Shown here: one piece after another, positions 1 to 12,823 of the stretch
How positions within the stretch are numbered: position 1 is the stretch's first letter
How the letters are laid out: each line of letters starts with the position of its first letter
DNA from: Arthrinium phaeospermum
Taxonomy: Eukaryota > Ascomycota > Sordariomycetes > Amphisphaeriales > Apiosporaceae
Assembly: GCA_006503535.1 (NCBI GenBank)
Contig: QYRS01000005.1
Location: forward strand, 868,001-932,000
Length of the DNA: 64,000 nt
Direction of reading: 5' to 3'
The notes under the pieces: model-generated
Told to the model about the DNA's origin: nothing
Databases searched by the model: none
The model's input: the letters and a program-made list of their open reading frames with translations, nothing else
Made by a program: the position numbers and the translations under genes

Positions 1-830
1 TCACACCGCGATAGCGAGTTGCTGCCGTGCTCCGCGTCCACGGAAAACATTTTGATCTGCCGCGTTTGCAGCGGGCCATATAGCCACGTTACGTCGCAGT
101 CCTTGAGCCTGTGCGGAAATTAGAGCTTGGACATGGCAGGAAGGTTATTCGGTGCCACTTACCAGTTGAGAGTCTCGGGAGAAATGGTCTTCAGACAGTA
201 CTTGGACTTCATCCACGTCCTCCACGAAGCATTCTCGAGACGCGAGGCGTTGCTATACTCGCCCCTTTTAGACACAATGTAGCGCCATGAGGACCAGATG
301 TCTTCTTCCCTCCAGTTGTGTGACAAATAGTCCACGTGTTGAGTAGGATGATGTGTGACAAAAGTGTCGTCCTCGGCGTGATCAGTTAGCTCGGGGGAGT
401 CTGGACGTGACGGGCTAGTCGGCGTTCCATGTTCGACGGGCGAGACTGGGTATGAGTCTCCAGTCCGCGGGCTCGCCGGAGGCTCTAGATCCTCAAGGGG
501 TGCGAAGAATGGGTTCTCGTCGTAGGTTGGCAGCAAGATGTCGTCGTCTTCGCAATGGCCGTCCAAGGACAGGCTGGTGGCTGGAGTGGACGAGTAGGAC
601 GGGTTTGCTGAGTCGGCGTGGATGGTGTCGGGTGAGGAGGGGGCCGATGAGGGATCCGAGTCTGATATTATGTGATACGACTGGTGGTATGTGTCCGCAA
701 TGCGAGAGGCAGAGGCAGATGGGTGGAAGTGTTGTGAATGCTTGGGCATGAACTTTGACTGCGATTGTGATCGTCGGAGAGCGGACGACGAGAAAAGCCC
801 ATTGTCTTCGGAGGATAGCACGACCGCCAT
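1..830 (-). CDS. Reg1/Hex2-like protein phosphatase 1 regulatory subunit, 5' part
   Basis: Two exons are visible, 830..163 and 108..1, and the gene continues beyond the left edge. The 54-bp intron 162..109 has a GTAAGT donor and a CACAG acceptor. Splicing joins ...SPETLNW to LKDCDVTWLYGPLQ, the conserved DUF1752 (areA GATA-like) block of fungal Reg1/Hex2 proteins. The preceding segment, about residues 170-222, contains LSHNWREEDIWSSW and RLENASWRTWMKSK, also typical of the family. The first 160 residues are Ser/Pro/Asp-rich and look disordered. I chose the ATG at 828-830 because MAVVLSSEDNGLFSSSALRR fits the family N-terminus better than the longer reading from 932. In yeast, Reg1 directs the PP1 catalytic subunit Glc7 to glucose-repression targets such as Snf1; the same role here is inferred. 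The PP1-docking motif would lie outside the window. Confidence 0.85.
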
Positions 831-3800
831 TGTGTCTGCCGGGGCGGTGGTTGCTGAGGAGTAGAGGGTAAGTAATCGAACGAGTGTCTCCGGTGTCCCA
901 AGTAGGCTGCCAGACCAAGCCCTCCTACTCAATTATGCCCGTCAACGACCAGAACGCATCCGTCATGGGTACTGGTTCTATGGGGGGGTTCTCGCTCTCT
1001 CTTTCTCTTTCTCTATCAACTCGAACGCATAGCCTCCCTCTGTCTGTCTGTACGTCGAGTGCTAGTATGCTTGAATGTAGGATGGTGGTGGTGGTAGTAG
1101 TAGGGCCAGCACCGACAACAGACTGCTTCAAACGTAGACGTCGAGGGACGTGAAGGCAGCTATGAAGTAATGCGAAGATGGTGGTAGGTAGTGTGGGCAA
1201 TGGAGCCGACGGTTGGAACCCAAGATCCAGTTATCAAACGAAAGTCAAGGAGACCCAAGAAAACCTGGAGTCCATGAAATAGATGGAATGGATACTGATC
1301 GTCAAAAGGGCCGATATATACACATGGGAAAAAAGGCGACAGTACAATGGCCGTCGGTCGGAAGCGGAAGACGGACCAAATCAAGCGAGGTGGAAAGGGT
1401 TGTGGTCTGTGGCTGGCTCCCGCCTGGTCTTTTGTTGGAGACGAAACGGAATGCAGGTGGAGAGAGGAAGTGTGGTCGTGGTTGTGGTCGTGGTGGTGAT
1501 ATGTATGCAAGAAGCACGGAAAACAAGGTGTGGGAAACGCAAGTTAAGGCAAGGCAACAAATGTCGAAGGGAAGGGGTATGAGTGGATGGCGTGGGATGG
1601 GTGGATTGATGGATGGATGGAGAGCAAGCCATGCAGCGGCCAAGAGGCTACAAAGGCTAGACCAACAGTAAAAATTACCGGGAGATCGGAAGGTATTGCA
1701 AAGCGACAAGGATCGTTTTTTCTAGAGATGCGGAGGGGGGGTTTCGAGCAGTGCTAGGGGATCCATCCGAGGGTACCTGCTAGCCCCAAGAGGTCGTAGG
1801 CCGCCTCTTGTTCTGCTGCACCCACGAAGAACCAAGCAGCCAAGGGCGAGGGCGAAGTTGAGGGATGGGAACTGGTATCTGTGTGGGTGTATGTGCCCAG
1901 TAGGTGTCAAGTGTCTCTGCTGCTACCACGTTAACTTATCACGATATTCGTTCGATCTTCTAGCGGTCCACTACATGTATCTATCTAGCTGGACAGCCGA
2001 GATCAAATACGTCGACTACTGCGCCGGCCAATCGCAAGTACCTCGCATGGCGTATGCTCGCACACGCAGGACGTTGAACACTACCGTACTACCTCCCCTT
2101 AGCATTGTACTTGGCTGCTGTATTTCCCCTCTTTCCATCGAAGTAACTTCAGACATGCATAGAGGTGCATCTAAGTCAAGTGTGGATGCGTTCAGATTGG
2201 AAGTGGATGTCAGCCATTCATCTGCCCCATCTGCGAGCAAGTAGGCCCGGTCTAGGTTTATTCTTGTTCATGGTTTGATGCAGCTTCTAACGCTGACGAG
2301 GCGGGCTGATAGCGAGACGAGAAGATACGAGTTGCAGACTCGTTGGTGCAATTCGATGTCGCTAAAATCCTCCCCCAGTACGACTATCAACTGCGAGCAG
2401 ACATGCTTCCTGAATTGCGCGCACGCTACTGGATGGATGAGCAGGATGGAAGCCCAGCGGAAACGTGGATGGAGCTACTGCAGCAAGGCGAAAGGCACTG
2501 CTACTCTTGTAAGCCCGTCGGTACATGTACCTACACTGGTGGTAAGGCTAGCTGGAGGTAGCAGTTGGTCTGGCCTACCCACTTCCATCAATCAATTGAA
2601 GTATGGATTGATTGATTTGATCTCCTACCTGTCTGGCGTGCAGGTATCTTCCTTGCCTCTTCCCTTCCCGTTACCTGCTAACTTGTGTATCTGGGGTGAT
2701 TTCGTTTGAGTACCAAGTATGCATCAGCTGACCTCCAGACATATCCAACGAGGTGAGGATAATGGCGCGCAGAAAGCATTGATCAAGACGGTCCGAGACA
2801 GCGCCTAGCTGCTCAGTCCAGTCATTTGCCATCTCAGTCGTGTGATACTGTAATCTCCAGGTGGGGAAAACAAGCGAGACAGCGTGGGGAGGAAGTCGGG
2901 AACCCCCCTACGCGCTGGAGTCTAAGACCTGGGGAAGCCAACCAGCCCAACTTCCCTAGTCGCCAAAATTTTCTCTCTTACTCGTTTTCCGAGACGTCCT
3001 TAACGGTTGCATTCCCACATCAATAGTCTATTCAAATATAGGTAAACACAGTAAAAATAAAGAGACCAGGCAGAGTTTGTTAGCCACGGTTCATTTCATA
3101 AGCATCACACAGAAAGTAAGAAAAACGTGGATTAGATAAAGGGTCCTGGAATAGGACTAGAGTCAATTTTTGGGTTGTTCTCTCTCTTTGATGCCATACC
3201 GAATTGATCTCTAGATATGATCTACGTGTGCTCCGTACGACTTCAAGGGCAAACCACCTTGATGGGACTGGAACTCGATCGGCAATACCATTCCTTATGG
3301 CCCGTCCCCATCCCACACAATATGTAGGCGGTGCATTTTTTCAGTGTCTACCACAATCTCTTCATTGCACTGCCTGCCCTATTTTCCCCGAATGTAGGTA
3401 CCTGTTACGGAGTAGAAGTACAAATATATTCAAGTATCACAGGGGTCAGGACATCCCTTGTTCTAGGCCTCACATCGGGCAGAGAAGGCGCCAAAGTAAT
3501 GGGACAGGGGCAGAAAACTTTGCCGTAAATCTCAAAAGTCCCCACCATCCAATACGGAAAAAAAAAAGGTCGAGACTCGTGGCCACGCACTTTTCCGCAA
3601 AACGCCTCTTCTACAGGCCAATCCACCGTCCTGGGCCCAGTTGTAGCACCGGGGGGCCAGCCACCAACCTTGTCGAGTGGCCTTGAATAGGGCCTTTACA
3701 GGTAACAGTGTCGTTTTGATCGGTAGGCTATTTCCCTCTCTTTCGTAACCGTGAGTGAGCGAGCGAGTAACCCGCACAGGTACATACCATACGTGAAAGC

Positions 3801-6800
3801 GGGCTCAGTGCACGAATCCGGCACAGGCTCCAGCCATGCCCGCTGCCCGCCTCCTCTTCTGCCGTTATCCTTCGAGCCGGCCGGCCTGATGCGCTGGATA
3901 GGACGGAGGAAGGTTCTGAAGGGCTCCCCTGTAGGGCCGACTTCATGAACCTGTCAATTTGAGATCATTACGAATGGCGCAGGTGCGGATTGCCCAATCT
4001 TTCTAAGTGTTATGTAACAGCACATTGGTAGATACAGCATCATGATCACCGGCAGAAGCTGCCATGTTGCTTTAGACTCGAGCCTCGGTGGCTGCGGCCT
4101 CTTTTCTTTTTTTTATCTTACCCCCCTTTCCTCCTGCGCTGTGTTCTCTCTGCGCGCAGATACGCAATGGTTCCCGCCATCAAATATCTCGTAAACTCTC
4201 GCGTTCACAAGGTTCTCGGCGAACACAAATGTCAAGGCCTGTTTGAAACAAGCACCGAAACCCACTGGCAGTCTCATTTTATCGCAAGTAATGCTTGGTT
4301 GCCCGCTGTCCAAGCCGATTGCTCGAGTTAGTTGCCAGGTGTGTAAGCCACGCGTGTAACATGGATGCGCTAGACAGACAAGAGAAGAATGGATGATGGT
4401 GATTACAATCCAAGCTTTCCGTGGCTCCGCATCTCCGCCGACTTCTTTTCCTTCAGTGCATTCCACTGAGGCTCTAGCCATTCCACATGGCACTCAATCG
4501 TCAGTGGCCGGTCACGGTAGTCACAAAGGAGCATTTGTGCCTCACCTGGCTCAGGGGGTGTCCCCCAAGCCACCTCTCCCCAAACCGCCTCGGGAGTTCT
4601 ACGGTATTCGTAAGATCCACGTAATATTACACAGAGGCTGTTCAGAGGAAACTCAATCTTTCGAATGGGCACCCCCAAAAGGATGTTACGGACTGTACTG
4701 TACTACTAGTCTGTAGCACAGGTGTGGGGAAGCACTATCTGGTGCGAGCCTGCGAGGGCCAATTGAGGGACTAAGGCACGCGTGTATGCGTGTCTTATAC
4801 TCCAGGCGCCAAGAGAGACAGACCCCGTCGCCCCAAGGTTATTCCTTTTGCTATAGGGGCCTACCTGGTCACATGGCATGGCCAAACGGGCTCTCACCTA
4901 CCTATTTCCCGCTGTCTCTATACCGATCGCTATATTGCCACGGTGAGAGCAAAACAACAACAGCGAGCCGCGCAAATGGCAGGTCTTCTTGCGACCTTAC
5001 TCTTGAGGCAAGCGCCCTTTGTAGACTTTTCCCGTGAGTCGTGCCGAACGGGAAGTATCCTTCAGGAATCAGATGTGCGCATCGAACAGGCCTTGACCAA
5101 AGTCTCTGTCCCGATTTTCCCCGGAAACATGCAGCGTAGAGTAGGAGAAGCCTTGCGTCTACTGGGCCTATCCTTCGATTAGAGCGTGGGAATAAGAGAC
5201 CGACCCACAAGTCCCCTCTGCTCGGGATGGCATATCAGGCATGTAAGTACATGTATGTATGTGCGTACCAACCCGGCGAGGAGCGAGCCATCACAGTTTC
5301 AGTTGCGAGCAAACGCAGAGCTTGACACGGAAGGTCATACTGGCGGCGTTGGGCCTGTTCTGGTCTGGGAGATAAGATGCCTTCTATCAAACGCGATACG
5401 CCGCCCTTTTGAGATCCATTGCACCATGGCTGATCCCCAAGCGCCTACCTGGCTTGGATCCTCCCATCCTGATTGCCCAATGGACAGAGCCTCTTGGGTA
5501 CATGATGCAGACCGTAAACTCTGCCCGCGTTCTGCAGACTACAGTAGACAAACGTCCAGGACTGGCCGCTGATAAGAGCCTCAGGTTGGCAATTACAGTA
5601 GCTTGACGCTACAGACTACGAAGTACGGTGTTCCCTATCCGCTGCGTACGATATCATCACTTGTCGAGTCTCGGATCATTAGACTTTTCCCTTATCTACA
5701 CAGGAATGTGTCGCCCATGCAATCTCCACACGAGTCAACCCCTGATCGTGGGGGTAGAGTTGCTGCTGCGCGAACTGCCGATGCTGTGCAACACTCGGCA
5801 TCTGAGTTTTGCAGACCCGAGCAACGTTGACGTGAACGGTATCGATGCAAAGCACAAATCAGCCCATATGCATACCATTACCTGAGTAGGGCGCTGCCTA
5901 AAAGAAGTCAAGGCATGCCAGCTATATATGCAACGACCGCCAGTATATCGAGACAAGTATACCGGTCACACACCCGGTCGACCGACTCGAGCCCGATGGC
6001 GACATGACCCTATGCTGAAACGAGATTAAGAGATTGCGCAAACGGGACCTCACCTGACCACATCGGACGTCTTCGGCGGTGGATTTTGCGTGAAATATAG
6101 TAGTATGTTAGGACATTGAGGCATCATCGGATTAGAGTTACAGATATCGACGCGGGCAGTGGATTTGGTGGCTTTGTTTGCGACACTTCGGGTTACACCG
6201 CCTCGTTCTATTGATGTGAAGATGGCGGCGTATGTGCGTAGGGTATCAACTTCTTATCTTCAAAAAGCCGTTGGGACCAAACGCCACCTGAAATGGCCCC
6301 TTTGGACTTGTTGCGCTGCAGTGGAAAGCCTGGTGCGCCTCGTTCACTAAAAATGATGTAGCGCATGTACACGTCTCTACCTAATAACATGTCCGGTATG
6401 CGGCACGGTGTGGCTATTCAGAAAGCTCGTCACTAATCCGCGTAGCTTACCCCTCGACTTTAGCAAGGGCTAATGGGTGACGGCGGCGTGTAGAACGGCG
6501 CAGGCCGGCAAGTATTGTGAAGAAGAAGAAAAACGATGGATGATAGTCAGAGAGCTTAGACCCTGATCGACAAGCAGCTGCCCCGGCTTCCCCGCGGAGG
6601 TTATGTAGTATGTAACGCCAGCCCCCCTCCCCCCTGGACTATGTACGATCTATCCTGTCACCTGTTGTTGGCCGTGGTTATTGTTCGTGTTGATCACCAG
6701 CGACCGACCAAAAACCGGTGCGGTGGTTTCCAATGACGTTGACCGTTCACTTGGCCATCTACTACGTACTCCAATCTCGATTCTGATATCGGCGCCCGGG

Positions 6801-9557
6801 ACTGACTATCGTTTTAGTGACTGCACGTGTTTTTCTCTAGACGGCGGCCGCGTATGGCATTTACCTAAGTGTGCTGTCGGGGCCTCGGACTGATTCTCCA
6901 TGGTCGATGCCAAACTCAGCCAGATCCAATGTATGTACTGTAGGAGCTGCGGCTCAGGTCCACAACGAGGCACCTACCTACCTCACATGCAGTGAAATGC
7001 CCCGGTCGGGCGTTCGCCTACATGCCTCGCCTGGCATCGAGCCTTCCTTGGAAGAGGCGTGCGTCGATGCACTTGTACGGAGAAAAGAAAAAGGAAGAGC
7101 CACCAGGTTGGGAATGGGTCCGCAAACTCTTGCTGCCGTTTTGCCGGCTATCACTCACAAGAGCTGTTTAGGTATGAGAATACAGAGCCAGCCCCTCCCT
7201 CCTCAGCGCCTGTCCTGCAATGCGAGTGATACGGCATGCGCTGAGGGGCAGAACTTGGAAAGCCCACCGACGATGTGACAGGCTGACAGACAGGCTCGGC
7301 GCCTCTAACTCTCCCCCATGCACGCAAACAAAGATACCATGTCTCTAGCCACATCAAGCAAATAGCAGAGTCTATCGAGGCATCGGCCAACCGGACAGCA
7401 GCGACGCCCTCCCTCCCTCTCCTCCTCCCGCTACGGAGACATATTCACACTGCGCTTTGCGACAACATAAATGACAGGAATAGATCCGATCGGAACCTAG
7501 GGAACCCCACCAACGGAGCAGAGGGTGAAGGGGGACGGGCGGCTGGGTCCTGACCGGTTGGTTTGGTAACCTAGGTAATTCCATTCAAGCAACGTCGTCG
7601 ACCAAGGTATTGACTGCCACACCGGTCTGGGCCGCGGCTCGCACTTGAACCGGAGGTGGGACATCAGGGATCGCGGGGCTGTCTCGCAAATTATCGGATT
7701 GGTGTTTCCTTCTTCTTCTTTCCCTTCATCCCCCCAGTCAACCGTGCCGGCTACGGAAAGATGGATTGCTGTGAAACGGCTGCATTGCAAACCATTCTCC
7801 AACTTTGGGTTGGCAGTTGGTGCTTTGGCACCCTGCCAGCTATGAAGATAACCCTCACTAACCTAGCATCTGCAACACCGCAGCTCTCTCATGGGAATAC
7901 TCGATCTGGAAATCCGCGATAGGATACGGCCCCTGCCCCGCGTCGGTTCGCCATTGCATTGGATGCAAGCCACCACCAACTCACGCTGACGCATTAGGGT
8001 CGCACTGTCAAGCCTGAGTTTCGATCCGGTTCTCGTCTTGTACTTTGGTCCGCGGTGACCTGGCCTTTGATATTAGCGACATGTCGTGATTATACCGGTG
8101 CAATGGCCTCTAGTAATTGGCGAATGGCATGCGCCCGCGCGGACGATAACAGGTATTGGGCCACCGATCAGCATCTCGCACTTTGCCATCATAGCTACGT
8201 CTGCCATCTTCGTATCTCTATGCACGCCAGGAGGCTTGTCGCGAATCAACACTTTGCTGGGCGATGCCCTTATCAATCGCTACTAACCAAGCCAAGCGAA
8301 TCAATCCTCGCTGAAATACTGCTAGCATCGCATCCTCTCGATCCCCTGCCGTTAACCAGGCTTGGGTATCTAGCCTGCATATGAGGTCCACACCCACTCT
8401 GCTGCAATATGCACGCCAAGTACTACGCTGGGGAATACTGGACGTGCCTCTAGTGACCGAACAACGGGGCACGCCGACTGTTAGCTGTGCTATAATAGGA
8501 AATACGCCCAAGAGGCTCTTCCTCTGCGCTCCGAGTGTAGCTTCGAGGGTGGAGGCTTCACGACATCTGCCACATATATTTCTCTGACTATTTGACCCGT
8601 ACAGACACAGGATCCCCGCTATGCGAGGCTACCGTGACACAGGCAGAGGTCACAGATGACGCATCAAAACACATGCCAAACCGCGCTGATAAGACCTCCT
8701 CTTTTTGCTCCGAGTCTCTTCGGAATGTGTTGGAGCTGGCTGGCAAATGGAGCAGATCGATCGGCCTCCTGCGAAGCCTGCTACGAGGCCGGTCGGCCGG
8801 TTTGGACCATTTATGCATCGCAATTCCAACCACGCTGTCGAGTGTACGAAAGGGGCCGCACCGAGATAGCTGCATCCAGGGGTCCATTGCGTTTTTTTAA
8901 TTCGCTTGCTGCAATCTTTCTAGGAGCCCACTAAGCCATGCAAGACTGTTACAAGTCCTGCATACATATGCAACAACCAGAACCACTGGTGCCGTGCTAT
9001 TGCTGAAGGTGTCAAACACGCCGACAAGCGAGAAGCCTCCGGACCCCATCCGCGTCTCCTTATTCCTTCCCAGCCGGCTAGACCAGCATGGCAGGACCGT
9101 CTATCTGAGCTCATCCAAAGGCCTGAAACGTCATACGCGCATCAAGACAGCCAGTATACCAAATGGTAGTCTGGGCAGCATGCGCGGCGCAGTGACATAC
9201 ATACGGAGGGTAGCGATCATGCATACTGCACCCTGCCTGCATCTAGCAACACAGTCGATATAACTTCGGCCTCACCTGAACATGATCATGTATGGTCAGA
9301 ACACAATCGAGGATGCAATGTTTTGCTGATTGCTTATCCGGCTGCAGCGAAACAGATGGTTAATTCCAGAGAGTAGCTGGCCAGCCATGATTGGGTGGAT
9401 TGTCAGCCCTCGGCGTTTGCTGCGCGCTGTTGCATCCTGACCCGTTCATCTAGATGCCTCCAAGAGTGGAGTTGTACACCACCATCATGAGGAGTAGTGG
9501 GTGCATGGGCATGCAGGTATGGTTGCAGGCACATGTAGGAATTCGTATTGGTCTCGT
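831..9557. other. Long region without a supportable gene
   Basis: No open frame here resembles a known family or shows a spliceable conserved protein. The first few hundred bases are the likely leader and promoter of the Reg1-like gene on the minus strand, including a CT-rich stretch near 990-1017. The rest has ordinary base composition with scattered GTAGGTACC-type words common in fungal intergenic DNA. I saw no transposase, reverse transcriptase, long repeat or tRNA box. Confidence 0.5.
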
Positions 9558-10944
9558 TCATCCTCGCGCTGCGAATGCAATTTCTCTTGGCACCTGAAAC
9601 TCGCACACCACATCCGCTTGGCCGGGGCAACATCGCGCACGTTGTATATGCGACCTCGCCCGGCTCAGCATCGCCGGTACCATCTTGACGCCAAGCTCGT
9701 TGGTCAGACGTTCACAGATGTCAAGTATGGTACTTGTCGTCGCTCTTCAGCGCAAAGCAATGGACATGGACCAGCGGTAACTTGGTCTCGGTCTTGGGTG
9801 CAACAAGTCCTCGTGCCCGGATAAAGCCCACGGAAATGGTGGACGAAGGTGTAAGCCATGGCCGGCAGGTTCATGACAAAGTGAGAGACGGTGGGTGGGA
9901 CGGGGATCTTCTGGGGTGGTGGTATGGCAGCATCTGGGGTGCCGGCAGGGCCTCGAAGGTGGCGTCGTACTTTAGTCTGTATAAGTACGTGGTCGCCAGC
10001 CTGTGAGGCGGCGTAGACTGAGTCGGCCGCGTTGTGGATAAAGGTGCGCCCATCCTCGTTGAAGGGCCGCACGTAGGTCCCCACCTTATTGCGTTGTATT
10101 GCCTCTTGGAGATACCGGTAGCTCTCCGGGTTCATGTCGTTGGCCCATACAAAAACCCCTTTTGCCCGCTGGAACGGCAAAGGGCCCTATCCCTGCCATG
10201 ACATCGCAGACGACCTCGCCGGGTTGGAATGATCTGATGAGACGCGTGTGCTCCGGCCTGCCAGCACTTCGTACGCAAATGTCCGAAATTCCGACTCGCT
10301 ACCCACATTGTCCACCTTGTTGATCACGGTTCGGATGTGCGGGTCTTGTCGACTATGATCTCCCCTATGAGGTGTTTGTAGGGGAGGTAGGCCTCGCGCA
10401 AGTTGAGATGCGCCACGTGACCAGCTACATTGAAGCCGCTGGGGATCTCGTCGTGGAGTTCCGGCGGCAGAACCACCGACAGGACGTCCAGCGCACTGAA
10501 GTACTCGTAATCTAGATTCAAGCTGTAAGGTATCACCTCCAACTCTGACTTGTCCACGCCCTCCTTCAGGACCGCACCCCAAGTCTCGGGGGCCGTGGGC
10601 TGGACGGCGGGGTTCAGAAGCAGGCATTTCTTGCCCTGCGACGCCAGGGTTTGATCGGGATGCGGCGCAATCGCGGAAATGCGCGGCCGAGAGAATCTCC
10701 TTGGATTTTTCCAGATCCCTTCGGTATCGCGAGATCAGCTTGTTTTCGGAGATGATGGCGGCTGCCAACGGGACCGTCTTTGCGAAGAGCGACCGGTCGA
10801 GGACGCCGGCGACGGCGCGGGCGACGGAGGGTCGGAAAATGTTCATTTCTTCCTTGGATGTGGCCTGTAAGCCATTAGTTAGCCACGCGGATTTTCTGGC
10901 CCAAACTTCAATTGGGCTGGATGATTGATATGACCTACCGCCAT
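9558..10944 (-). CDS. trm5: tRNA (guanine37-N1)-methyltransferase Trm5, frame interrupted
   Basis: Trm5 methylates G37 next to the anticodon in nuclear/cytosolic and mitochondrial tRNAs. The first coding exon is only ATGGCG (10944..10939). A 74-bp intron (10938..10865, GTAGGT donor, GCTAAC branch, TTACAG acceptor) leads to the main exon 10864..9558. Recognisable segments in order are [56 protein letters not shown] (near 10395-10440), [52 protein letters not shown] (SAM-binding region) and [16 protein letters not shown] at the end. They lie in different frames, so about six one- or two-base indels are needed, near 10670, 10344, 10255, 10155-10163, 9790 and 9590. The joined length, about 435 residues, is normal. 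No substitution-type stop interrupts the conserved frame. That favours consensus errors, although a decayed second copy cannot be excluded. It is divergent from the alkB gene. Confidence 0.85.
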
Positions 10945-11515
10945 CAGGACAATTTCTTCAATCGATCTACTACTAAGAAGTATTTTCGGCGGTCCAAAAT
11001 TATTAGCGACCACAAATTGTTTGTTCGTCTGGTGGAAATGCCCCTCGTTGATCTATGGATCCTGCCCAACAAGGCTGACTCCCCGGGTTTTCTGCCAGGG
11101 ACCCCTCAATCGTCCCAAGTACCCCTGCAGCTGAGATCGGTAGCTGCAAGGCTGACAGTCAATGCCGTCATTACACGACATCCTTTCAGGTACAAGTCGG
11201 CTGGCTACCTAAGTACATTCTTTTAGTATTCTTTACTTTTCTCGTGAATGATCTAGCCAATACTACATATAAGCATTATATGCTAGACTAACTGCCTCAT
11301 GTACGCCACTGATATACTAGACTCTGCGTGGTAAGCCAGGGTCTACCCACGTCATGGCAGTCGGACCTCGGCCGCGTGCACTCTATTTAGTTTCGATATG
11401 TCTTGCGCAACTTGACTGCGTACGCGTACGCAATTCTATCCAATTGACTTTTTTTTGTTCAAGCCAGATAAACTAGCTTTCTTCCCTTGGTCGGCTAGCT
11501 GTCCGTATTTGAGAG
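10945..11515. promoter_or_regulatory. Shared upstream region between trm5 and alkB
   Basis: This 571-bp interval separates the divergently transcribed trm5 and alkB starts, so it must hold the proximal promoters of both. I see no convincing element beyond T-rich patches near 11450. The opposed orientation makes common regulation possible, but nothing in the sequence proves it. Confidence 0.4.
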
Positions 11516-12749
11516 ATGTCAAGAAAGCGCACGATCGACGCCTTCTTCGGGCTGCTGGCGCTGGCACTCCTAAGCCAAAGAAGCCTCGTGATATATCTGA
11601 TGGCTTGCCTGAGACCTCTCGGGACGGTGCACACCTTGACGGCCTCGATACAAATAGTAATCACGAGGTACTAGATAACGCCGTGAGTACGAAGCGGTCT
11701 CTTTACTGTTGCTATCGGGACTACACAACCTTGAAGACGATAACATTGCGCACAATGGCTGACATGATTCGTATTCCCGTGGTAGCCAGCCAAATCTGCT
11801 GCAGCAGAGTTAGGCGCAAGCCAGATAACACCAGGAACAACACCAGGGAAAAGTTCTGATTTCTCGTCGTACCCGGCGTACCCCTTCCCCATCCCTCATC
11901 TACCCTCGCCCCGCGGCCGAGCTACCCTCGTGGCCCGCGAGCCTGGGACGCGTCATCAACGACCAGCCAGACCTTGATATTGTACTTCGAACCGTACGTG
12001 GCGCGCGGCGGCGGCGGCGGCAGCGCCGCTCGCTATTCGAATTCCTGAGGGCGGAGCTGCCATTTTACCGCGTCGAATATGACATCAACCGCGGCGGGAC
12101 CTCGACGCACATCCGGACGCCGCGGTGGACGACCGTGTTTGGGCTCGACGACACGTCGCGCTTCAGTAGTGCTAACATCAGTGGCGGAGGAGGGGACATA
12201 ACCAAGATCGTCGACGCCAAGACTGGTCGCGACGTGAGCGCCGATAAGTTCTACACACGATATAATCTCGGCGCAGGGGGCGACCGGCTGCGAGTTTAAC
12301 TTCTGCCTGGTGAATTACTACGCTTCGGGGCCGACAGCATCAGCTTCCACAGCGACGACGAGCGGTTCCTTGGTCCGCTGCCCGCCATTGCGAGTTTCTC
12401 GCTGGGCGCGCGCCGCGACTTCCTCCTAAAGCATAAGCCCGTCCCCCCTCCACCGGGAGGCGAGCATACGGAGGCTATGAAAAACGCCATCTCGAAGCCC
12501 CTGAAGCTTCCCCTGGCGAGTGGTGATATGATATTGATGCGCGGGCCTACACAAGCCAGTTGGTTACACTCGATTCCGAAGCGTACAGGCAAGAATGCTA
12601 CTGACGGTGGCCGGATCAACATCACGTTTCGGCGAGCATTGGTCAAACCCGGAACGGATAATTACTATAATTACAATGTCGGCACGGGCCCGGTTTACAA
12701 ATGGGATACAGTGAATCGAGAGATGCGAGTGTGGAAGAAAGACTTGTAA
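11516..12749 (+). CDS. AlkB-family 2-oxoglutarate/Fe(II) DNA-repair dioxygenase, frame interrupted
   Basis: The product resembles fungal ALKBH2/3-like enzymes, which remove alkyl lesions from DNA bases. The start MSRKRTIDAFFG is family-like. An intron lies roughly between 11670 and 11847 (GTGAGT donor after NSNHE, or GTACTA slightly earlier; CACCAG acceptor). The body contains LPFYRVEYDINRGG, TPRWTTVFGLDDTSRF, CEFNFCLVNYYASG, FHSDDERF (the HxD iron ligands), FSLGARRDFLLKHK, ASWLHSIPKR (second histidine ligand), RINITFRRAL (2OG-binding arginine) and a typical VGTGPVYKWD end at the TAA of 12747-12749. Frame changes are needed near 11551 (GGGG to GGG), 11918, 11985, 12040 and 12330 (one G lost). 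Around 12262-12285 some 35-50 bp of the usual linker after FYTRY also seem to be missing. All catalytic residues remain. It is either an error-rich consensus or an early pseudogene. Confidence 0.8.
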
Positions 12750-12823
12750 TGTTTGATTAATGGGTATAATAATATGTACGCCTTGTTGCTATAACTCTCG
12801 AACCGTGTTGCTCACCCCAACTG

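Noticed and set aside
4403..4678. 91-codon minus-strand frame with natural-looking composition
   Set aside because: No family resemblance, no supporting introns or neighbours; not enough to call a gene.
9558..10944. trm5 as a plain pseudogene
   Set aside because: All conserved segments are present in order and undamaged between indels, and neighbouring essential genes show the same kind of breaks; error is the simpler explanation, though not proven.
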